Source of the DNA: Thalassia testudinum
Lineage: Eukaryota; Streptophyta; Magnoliopsida; Alismatales; Hydrocharitaceae
Length of the DNA stretch: 64,000 nt
Assembly: GCA_037157565.1 (NCBI GenBank)
Contig: JAZHRO010000073.1
Coordinates: 15,568,501-15,632,500 of the forward strand
Direction: 5' to 3'
This document shows, piece by piece, positions 55,942-64,000 of this stretch. A program made the translations under genes and the position numbers. Every line of letters begins with the position of its first letter. The first letter of the stretch is position 1. The notes below the pieces were generated by a model, which worked only from the letters and a program-made list of their open reading frames with translations, ran no database searches and was not told where the DNA came from.

Positions 55942-56093
55942 GCCATGGGCGGCATTATCTCGAAATGTCGATTGCCAGAGTCTAAATTTAGCTACAGAAC
56001 TCCATGGACGAGATTATCTCGAAATCTCGAAAGCCAGGGTTCTGGGGGCTGCCATGGGCGATGTTATCTAGAAGCATCGATTGCCAGGGACCC
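55942..56093 (+). repeat. three-unit tandem repeat in the A2 3' UTR
   Basis: CCATGG at 55942, 56002 and 56051, each followed by TTATCTCGAA or TTATCTAGAA and a GCCAG. Confidence 0.85.
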
Positions 56094-56494
56094 TACGAGG
56101 ATTGATGATGGGGACTAGGAATCTGATACAGAACGTGTTGTAAAGCCAATCCGAAGCTAGAAATGAAAAGAAAATAGAGAGAAAACTCTCCAAAAAAAAA
56201 GAAAAATTCCTCTATCTCTCTCTACCAAAAACGCACTGCAAACTGAATCGAGGGTAAAACATGCTACAAGCACGGGTGCTTTAACCACGGAGTTCAACAA
56301 ACCTTAGGATAGTTCTTGTGGGCCTTAGAAACCTTCCCGACAGACAGAGGCTAGAACTAGTCAGGTTTGAATATTGGTTAGTACTTAAGTACCTCTAGGC
56401 CTACTATTGGCATTCTGACCTAATCTACAAAAGAAAGCACACATCAAAGATTTTAAAGATTTTATGGTCTAGAATCAAAGTTAATACCTTGAAA

Positions 56495-56532
56495 TTTTGT
56501 TAAGGGACTAGCAAAAACTAGGCATGGGGGTA
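56495..56532 (+). other. stem-loop plus polypurine tract of A2
   Basis: TTTTGTTA, loop AGGGAC, TAGCAAAA (one G-T pair), then ACTAGGCATGGGGGTA. Confidence 0.87.
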
Positions 56533-59200
56533 TGATGGGAACACCATCATGAACCATAACTAGCTCATTTTGACCCAATTGACTCAATAAATGCTCCTAC
56601 ATAACCACCAGAGAATCATAACTCACTGTATAACCATTCTGAGAGAAAAATAAGCAACTAGAGTTAAAACTACAATTTTACTAGCTTATCATGAATGCAG
56701 TACAACCATGGGTTTTCTAAAGGGCTGAATAAAGGCCAAATGGTCTAATAAGATAATAAGTGTGTTAAATCAGATAGAAAATGGTTTGCGTGTGTTCTGA
56801 GAATTAAATGACTTTTGAAACCTTAAAAACAAACTCAATTAACCAAGGTTCTGGTTAGGATAAAATTCACTTAAACCCTCTAAAAATCATAGAAAAATAT
56901 TATCTAGGGTTTAGTACCTTCAATTTAGCCATCAGAACCCATCTTGACCTAAAATGGAATCTCAGATAGATATTTGCCCTAATTTAGATTTTTGCATAAA
57001 TTACCCAATCAATTTGATCAAAACCAAAATCCAACTTCACCATTGGATTCCTTAGGTCCAAATTAGGTTTGTACCAAAACTTGGACCCAAGATGAACTTG
57101 TCTTGACCTAGTTTGCAAAATGGTCCTATCTTATTACATTTATACCCCCAACTTTCAAAAATCCTTACTTTCAGCCCCCTAACTTATTCGTCATCTTCAC
57201 AGTTAGGTCCCTCTGCCATTATCGCGGAGAAAACCTATTCCGGCAACCTTTGACAGGAGATTTCTCCTTGATTGCTTGGAGAATCTCTTCCAAAATTGGA
57301 AGGGAGATTCTTTGAGAAATCCTCTCCAATTTGAACCTGTCAAGATGCTCTGAATATTTCCTAATCTCTCATGTGAACGCATGAAAGATTTAGGTCGCTT
57401 GAAACTACAAATCCGGCAACTTTCCAAGCTTGGGAAGCTTGCTTCCTAAGCTTTAACCGCCCCCTAGAGCCCTTTATAAGAACCCTCAGAGCTCCCTGAA
57501 TTCCTGATGCTCGAAATTGGTCATGAAATCCCCACAATTCTTCTCTCCCTCTCACAATCGAAGGCCCCTCGACGTCTAACGATTCCCTCTGCCCTTCCTC
57601 ATCATCCGATTACAATACCAATGGTGGATTCCTCTTCCCCACCTCCATCCGCATCTCGCCGTACCAATAGACGGCCTTTCCTCCTTCGTCCTCGCCGTTC
57701 CTACCTCATTGAAGCCGCCTTCTTCTCCAAAGTCGGCCACACCACATCCAACGCCATCACTGCCCCAATTCGTCCATCAACCTCCTAGCTAAGTCCCTTG
57801 TCCCCTCTACTGTATTTCCGCACTTACCTCACTGCAAATCAACCACCGATGCTTCTCCGTAACCCCATCTCTTCCATCTCCGACCACCTCATCTGGAGAG
57901 ACCATCCTACCTCCACAGCCCACACCAACGCAAAACCTTCGCCACACCTCATTAATCATTTTCCCTCTCTTTATTCACTTCTCCATCCACTCATATGCAC
58001 CCCGAAACACACCCACTCACATGCACACAGCCTGACCTAGCCATGCACTCACAGCCACTATCGCTCCACGCCACCACCCCCATCATGTTCACTGTGCTCC
58101 AGCGGTACTCCCTCAACGTTCTGACATGACCGAGAGGCCATTTTACTAATTTCAGGTGTATGCTCTATCCTCCATTGACGAGCAAGCTTCGAGCCTGCTT
58201 GAAGGTCACTCTAGGCCTTGCTACGCCTAGGTTGAAGCCCCAAGTTGTGCGGAAGTGCCTCGAGCACAAGTCCAGGCCCTCAATTGAAGATGCAAGCCTC
58301 GCTAGTTGAGGCAATTGCGAAGGAGATCCCTGCTGCAGAAGTGCGAAGGAGGGGGGCGTGGATAGTCCCACATCAAAGAATGTTGAAGCCGTGCGCCCGC
58401 ATAAATTGATTTTGTGACAGCAGTTGTTAGCCTCAGTGCATGGGGTAAGGTCCCTCTCACCCGCTCACCCGACCTCATCCGCGACACCTACTCATGGACT
58501 TGGTTGACCTGATAACCTGCCTGACCTACACTCCTCACTCACCACCACACGCTGGTGAACCTAGACTCAGGTACATGCTTGACCCGATAACCTGGATACC
58601 CTGTGGCTCTGGGAGAGCGAATCCTAAGAGAGAAAAAGAGAGGAGAGTTGCGCAGTTAGGGGGAGGGTTTTGCTACAGGGACCTTCGACTGACACTTAGT
58701 CAGATTCTAAAGAGGAAAGACAGAGAAGGAGGAAGAGAAGAAGAGAAAGATTGCAGAGCTAAAGGCAAAAGAAGAAAAGAAGTGAGGGCCTGAGCTGAAG
58801 AGAAGAAGAAGAGAAGGACATAGCTGAAGCAGAGAAAGGAAGAATCAGACAAAGCGGAGAAATAGAAGAAGAAGAAAGGAAGAATCAGAGAAGAAAAGAA
58901 GACAATTAGACGACAGAACCTAGCTCTCATTTCATACATATACATTGAGTTCTTTAGTTGATATTATAGGAGTATTTGGTGATCTAAATCACCATTTTAC
59001 TCCCATCTTTTTGCACATTGATACTGATATTATTGCAAATTCTTTTAGTTTGAATTGTGATCTTGGTTTCTAAATACCACATTTCTTCCTGTGTTTGACC
59101 TCGGAATCTTTTTGAGTAATAAAAATTGTATTTGTTTTCAAAGTAATTTTGACTATATTACAATGCTTCATTTTTAAACTCGATCTCACCACAATAAACA
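56533..59200 (+). repeat. 3' LTR of A2
   Basis: TGATGGGAACACCATCATGA to CACAATAAACA. Copy of 33807-36520 with clear divergence. TATA at 57473-57480, GAA-rich 58720-58905. Confidence 0.94.
57473..57480 (+). promoter_or_regulatory. TATA box, A2 3' LTR
   Basis: TTTATAAG, matching 34753. Confidence 0.6.
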
Positions 59201-59205
59201 ACGCC
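59201..59205. repeat. target-site duplication of A2 (ACGCC), right
   Basis: One CpG transition from ATGCC at 33802. Confidence 0.75.
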
Positions 59206-61047
59206 TCCTTTGAGCAATAATTTCTATTTCTCCTTAGTTTATGTTCCTTTCTATTAGGGTTACTAATGAAACTAAACAATTCGAATTCAACTCAAATTTG
59301 TTCAATGAAATATTTGATAAAAGTTCATTCGAAAAAAGATGAGCTAAGCATGAACGTTAAAACTACATTCGATAGCTTATCTAACCAAATATGAACGTAG
59401 TGTATGTTTGTTCGATAAAAGTTTGAGTTCAAAAACATATGCATACAAAATATGTGTAGGATATAATTATGCATGTTATGTAGATATAAAAAACCCATTT
59501 GATTTTAAAAAAAATAACCCTCTCCTTCCAGCTTCAAAAGCCAAAAATGAAAAACAAAAAAGGAAACTGAACCCATGCCCGCTCCCCCTACTCTCGAAGA
59601 CCTCAGGTCCTCCCCTCCCCCCACTCACGAGTCCTTGTCCCACTCTTCCCAAACCTAAAAGTACCCTAAGCCCTAACCTCGTTGGCTATCGCTGCAAGTC
59701 CACTGTAGTGCAGCTTGCACTTGTCATCTTCCTCCATCGGTGCCAGCGGCTCCATCCTCGCCAACATCATCCTTGAGGTAAGCTCCTCCCTTCTCCAGTC
59801 CTATTGCCCTGGTCCTCCGATCCTCCAGTCCTCCCCTGACTAGCCTCTGCCTACCTCCCCTCTACCCTCTGCCTACTCCCCTAAACCTGCCCTCCGACCA
59901 TCCTCTGGTCCCCCACTCCACCCCCTAGCTCCTCCACCCTCTGCCTACTCCCCTAAGTCTTCTCTTCTTTCTTTTTGTCGAAAGTGTTTCTTTCATTTGG
60001 ATTTTCATTTTTTTTTTTTGTTACTACCATGTTTTGATAACAAATAATGGAAAAAGGTCAGATCTTTCTACTTAATCGATTTGGAGAGAGAGAATGAAGA
60101 GTGAAATGTAGAGAGAGCTGGTGGGAAAGTAAGATCTTGGGCTTATGAACTAAAATGGGTAATCGATGGATTTGAATATGGGGGAATTTTGTTGTTTCAC
60201 ATTTTAGATGCGCTTTTATTTTTTTCTTTTTTAAAAGTCTCATATTCTTTCTTTCCCTCCTTCTCCTTATTATTCCTTTGGTTTTGTGGAAAATGTCTCT
60301 CATTTAGGCTTTAAGGCTACTTTCAGTATCCTCATTCATTTTGAAACTCTATTAATGACTCCTCATCCTTGATAATTTGTTAGACTACTACCATGGAGAA
60401 GGGAGGAAGTATGGTCTTATCTATCGAAAGTCTTGTACAAACTACAAATAAGAGCTCTAGGAGTCCCAAGATGACAGTTATAACCACTTCTTCAATAATA
60501 TACCATTGAATGTACATGCATGATAGATAACCAAATAAGGTTCTCTCATAAACAAAAAGCTCTTTCTCGTAAGGGTTCATCCTAAATGGAGGGGAGGAAT
60601 GCTGAAGAAATGGAGGCAAATGACGCAAGTAAAAAGTTTATAGTTAAAGGTACTATTTTTTTTTCACCAAATAACATATTTATAAGTGCATTGACAAGTT
60701 AAATGTTTGGAAATTAGTTTGATAGCTCCTCTCCACTCATTAAACATGCAATTGTGTTCCCAGAGCACCCTTTCTCATTACAACTATTTCACTTGCGTGA
60801 AACTCAACCATTTTCACTAAGATTTTCTCCTGAAATTTACATTTTCTTTTGTTCAACAACAAATAGAGTTAACATTATATGTACCATTATTAATAAGCAT
60901 TCACAAGCCTCATGGTTTGTTTAAGCCCATGTACCTATTCTTCATAGTTGATTGTTCACAAGTAGATCATCTGAAGTGGCCCTCTTTGTCAAGCAAGTCT
61001 TGTGGCATTGACCACCACTGTTAAGTTGTCAACTTAACCACTCATAG
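59206..61047. other. AT-rich unassigned DNA
   Basis: Contains TTCGA/GTTCGATAAAA-rich sequence (59270-59440) and a CT/CC-rich 420-base island (59575-59990) with a donor-like GAG/GTAAGC at 59776. The island could be a gene fragment or a first exon. Its longest frame (59408-59776) has no domain. No LTR or PBS seen. Confidence 0.4.
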
Positions 61048-62646
61048 TGATGCATGCAAGGGACAAAATAAGATATTTAGTTGTTTGGATACAATTCATC
61101 CAAGGAAAATCCTCCTCTTTTTTGTATCAATGTAAGTTCTTACATCACTACAACTTGTGTTTGAGTATTCTTGGTCACAAGAGATGTTTTTCCTACAATT
61201 TTAAATTATGGATTTCCAAAGTAAGAAAAATTAAGTCTTAAACTCTAGGTTATGCGTCAGGTTCTCAACAAGCAGTTGTACAACTTATTATAGGATATTA
61301 CTGTTTAGTTCATTTTTCTCTAAATTTAAATTGCATAATCAGGTAATTGTTCTTATGGCAACTTAGGATTTACCTTTGAAAAGTTTTGAATGGAGAATAT
61401 TGGGTAATGTCTTCAGCTATTAATCAGAAGTAGGAGCAAAAGCCATAATTTAATGACTTGTAGTTTGTTCATGTAAATGTCATTGAAACTAATTTTATCA
61501 TAACCATCTCTATGCATGTTTTATGACACTAAAAAGTTTCCACGTGGTTACCATAGTACTATTTGCTTAAGCCAGTGGTAGGTTCGAGGCAAGACACATG
61601 GGCTATCTATCCTCAACCTGTAGAAGTTTTGAATGGAGAATATTAGAATGTCTTAACAACTTCCACTGGCAATGAACTTGTGTTATATTTGTGAAATGAT
61701 TAGAAATTCATAAATCATTAGACTAAAGTAGGAAAGCTTCTTTCAATAGCTTAGAATTTAGAAGGTCCTAAAATTAGGCTGGAACAAATTGGAGTGAAGA
61801 TTCAACTCATGAAATTGGGAGTTTAATCCTTATTCATTGTAGTCAATTTTAGATTCTATCTGGCTTTCTTTCAAGTTATCTATAATTTCCATACACATCA
61901 AGGTAAATTTTATGTCCCCTTTTCTTATTTAAATTTAGGTGAAGCAAAGTAAATGTGTTTCTAAAATTCTGAGATGAGGAATGTGAACCCAACTTAATCC
62001 CAACATGTATTTCCGAACACAATTGAACAAACTATTACCAAACATTTAAGTTAAAATATTAATCAAACGAACTATTATTGAACGAACGGTTAGCAAACTT
62101 ACTGTTATTGAACATATTATCGAACATGTTGATTCAAACAATGCAAACGAACTAGTAACAAGCCAAACTCGAACATGGGTAATCAAACACTCAACGAACT
62201 CAAACCAAACTCGAACATCGAATATTTTATCGAACTCGAACATAACTATGTTCGAGTATGTTCATTTTAATTAGCACTCCTACTTGATATAGTCAAGTAT
62301 TCTTCTAGATCTTATGTTTATGCTTGTAAGACGATTTTGAGTATTCATAGAGATAATCTTCGCTATCATCTTGGTGTTACTTTCATGTATGCCATTCTAT
62401 ATTTCTACTCGCTAATGTTGCGATGCATAGTTATCTACCCTATTCTACCTTGGACTTTTTACTCTACTCTCTCTCTCTCTTCATGCAAGCAAAGAGATGT
62501 AATAATTTTATTTAGCAACAAAAGTATTCGATTTCTACCTCCCTATGTTCGACACTTGGACTCAACATCTAACCTTCTTATTAAAATTGATGCCGTAATT
62601 GTGTGCTACAACAAATGAATTAACCTAAGCACATTTTACGATGTCA
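61048..62646 (+). mobile_element. 5' LTR of element D (left end tentative)
   Basis: The right end (TACGATGTCA, 62646) is set by the primer site that follows. The tail has CCTCCCTATGTTCGACACTT near 62540, like the other LTR tails. The left end at TGATGCATGC (61048) is only a guess from the TGATG start and a B-like length. The interior holds a long TTCGAACA-rich stretch and a 21-base repeat (61380, 61625). Confidence 0.5.
62005..62270. repeat. GAAC/TTCGA-rich degenerate repeat
   Basis: Dense short words such as CGAACTCGAACAT and AACGAAC. The same words in opposite sense fill 59270-59440. Either old simple-repeat expansion or the ends of an unrecognised element. Confidence 0.55.
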
Positions 62647-62651
62647 GTTTT

Positions 62652-62669
62652 TGGCACCATTTCCAGGGA
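62652..62669 (+). other. primer-binding site of D (tRNA-Asp, decayed)
   Basis: TGGCACCATTTCCAGGGA; four mismatches to the tRNA-Asp complement, mostly transitions. Confidence 0.7.
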
Positions 62670-62687
62670 GGCAATGAATCTTTTCCT

Positions 62688-62842
62688 CTATCGACTTGGA
62701 GTGCACTCTTGTCTCTTGCATGCTGGGTTCTTGTGATTGCAGTAGTGGTACTCACAAGATCTAACCCTCTTTTCTCTTTATCGCTTGATTTGGTTGCAAG
62801 AATCTAGCATGCAAGAGACAGGTGTGCAGTCCAAGTCGATAG
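62688..62842 (+). repeat. long hairpin in the leader of D
   Basis: Arms 62688-62733 and 62797-62842 (46 bases each) are inverted copies, sharing CTATCGACTTGGA and GTCTCTTGCATGCT exactly, with a few mismatches elsewhere. The loop is 63 bases. It lies 18 bases after the primer site and ends just before the splice-donor candidate. Confidence 0.85.
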
Positions 62843-64000
62843 ATCAGGAGTAAAGTGTGGTGAAGACTCTAGTAAGTATCACCTCATCTCAAGTAGTTCC
62901 ATCTTTCTTTTATAAAAAAAAAACAAGATGTCATCTAGGGTATTGCATGAATTTTAGGTTAGTTTGTTTGCTTGCTTTCAAATAAATCTAAAAAAATAAT
63001 AATAAAAATCTAAAAAAAATGGCATAGTAGATTGTTACTTGACCCACATCATGAGCTAACCACCCAAATAAAAGAAATACACTCTAAAATTCTTATAAGA
63101 TCTTTCTGAGTGCTCTTCCTTTTGAGTGGTGTTTGCGAAGCCACCCGTGTTTTGTACTGGGCCACACCACTCACCTAAAGTAAAATCAATTCAACTGGTA
63201 GACTTGCATGAACTCTATGGGTGAATACATTAGCGTTGTTTATTTCTAAGGACACATCACTCTTAAGAAAAGAAGTCAATTATCACCCGTTGTGTGAAAA
63301 ACTTTGTGTGCTCACTACAAACATTATTTGAATTATTAAGAAATCTCAACCCTAAAAGTCATTAAAGCAAGGATGAATCATTAAAAGACACTGCATCCTA
63401 AATAACCTTGCTTGAAAATCATGTTTTATTAAATGCACACACAAGCACAAAGTGGACTAATTAAGAGGCACGAACCCCCAACAACACCTCATCACATTCC
63501 TTGAGCATCAGAACTATCCTAGCCCTAATGTAAAAAGCATTAGACATTGGTTCTAAGATTTAATTAAGTAGTCTCAAGATACAAACTCAGACCATAGAAC
63601 CAATCGATGAAGTATTTTTTCTAGAAACAACTAAGTCAGGAGGCCTGATTGTCAAATGACATGAGTGGAGTAGGGGTTTAGCATAATTAGTGACCCTCAA
63701 GACATGCTCCCCCTTCTCTGCCTAGCCCAACTTATTCGGCTTTTGGATTTAACACAACACCAATTTATGCTATGGTGAGAGTTGTACCTTGAGTCTTAGG
63801 TCATCTACGACAATACCATAAGGCATAGCCTTGTTTGTTTGGTTGTGCACACACAATTCTTTCATATGTTTCCTTCACATCTTACCCGATTCATCTCTAG
63901 TGTATGCTAGGAAGGCGCTCACTTCATCCTGAATTAGTTGCACTAGAGAGAAACCCAAGAAGGAGACTGAGTAATTCTAAGGCTAAGATAGAGGAAGTGG

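Larger units (their letters stand above)
54946..56532 (+). other. 3' untranslated region of A2
   Basis: Non-coding, collinear with A1 12211-13718: internal PPT-like tract, A-rich stretch, GGGAGTATTCGGCCTCGTTA near 55632, three CCATGG units, stem-loop and PPT. Confidence 0.85.
33807..59200 (+). mobile_element. element A2: decayed Athila with gag-pol, split by B2
   Basis: Complete in outline: 2.7-kb LTRs (33807-36520, 56533-59200), tRNA-Asp primer site, leader, gag-protease-RT-RNase H-integrase remnants, 3' UTR, PPT and imperfect target duplications. B2 sits between protease and RT (40203-51898). Without B2 the element is about 13.7 kb. Many stops, at least one single-base insertion, and changed protease and integrase active sites make it inactive. 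Confidence 0.93.
62652..64000 (+). mobile_element. element D: B-like Athila leader, continuing past the window
   Basis: After the hairpin comes CAGGAGTAAAGTGTGGTGAA (B2 has GGAGTAAAGTGTAGTTGAAG), then donor GTAAGT at 62872. The region 63100-63730 aligns with the B1 leader 25250-25840, including GGGGTTTAGCATAATTAG and GACATGCTCCCCCT. Gag or its replacement would lie beyond the window, so whether D is autonomous cannot be seen. Confidence 0.8.

Noticed and set aside
54946..56532. Envelope-like ORF after pol in A2 (also B2 48812-50193)
   Set aside because: Some Athila elements carry one, but only short broken frames are found here, and the region is explained by conserved non-coding modules.
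59408..59776. 122-codon frame at the CT-rich island
   Set aside because: Pro/Leu/Ser-biased, no domain; the donor-like GAG/GTAAGC alone does not support a gene.

Overview
This is a stretch of plant nuclear DNA made almost entirely of nested LTR retrotransposons. The evidence is primer-binding sites complementary to plant tRNA-Asp and tRNA-iMet, Athila-type Ty3/gypsy and Sirevirus-type Ty1/copia proteins, LTRs of 1.6-2.8 kb and 5-bp target duplications. I found no ordinary host gene, rRNA, true tRNA gene or CRISPR array. Depth of nesting and heavy C-to-T decay point to a large, methylated genome. I cannot name the species.

Layout. 1-1406: the 3' end of an Athila-like element (C), followed by its 3' LTR and a disordered 4.5-kb zone with an inverted LTR-like pair and a 560-bp AT microsatellite. 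5984-30697: a four-level nest. B1 (+, Athila-like, gag-pol replaced) was hit by F (-, Athila-like, truncated), which was hit by E (-, a gag-only Sirevirus), whose 3' LTR was hit by A1 (+). A1 is a nearly pristine 10.1-kb element with a single 621-codon ORF in place of gag-pol. 30698-33801: unclassified repeat-like DNA. 33807-59200: A2 (+), a decayed Athila with gag-pol, split by a second decayed Athila, B2 (+, 40203-51898). 59206-64000: AT-rich unassigned DNA, then the LTR end, primer-binding site and leader of another B-like element (D) that runs out of the window.

The central result is comparative. Two related families (A and B) each occur here in two forms: a gag-pol form (A2, B2) and a form in which everything between the gag start and the end of pol is replaced by one acidic ORF of unknown function (A1 intact, B1 decayed). 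Both forms keep the same leader, post-ORF block, internal second polypurine tract, repeated hairpin modules, PPT-proximal stem-loop and LTR ends. These shared pieces are probably the cis signals a dependent element needs. A1's LTRs differ by only about nine substitutions in 2.8 kb (counted by eye), whereas A2 and B2 carry stops and active-site losses. A1 was therefore probably mobilised by a partner elsewhere in the genome.

Other signals: a likely spliced leader intron carrying a near-invariant 160-bp block, a tRNA-like Pol III module inside B-family LTRs, and an array of GACGTC palindromes in the Sirevirus LTR that is visibly decaying to GACATC.
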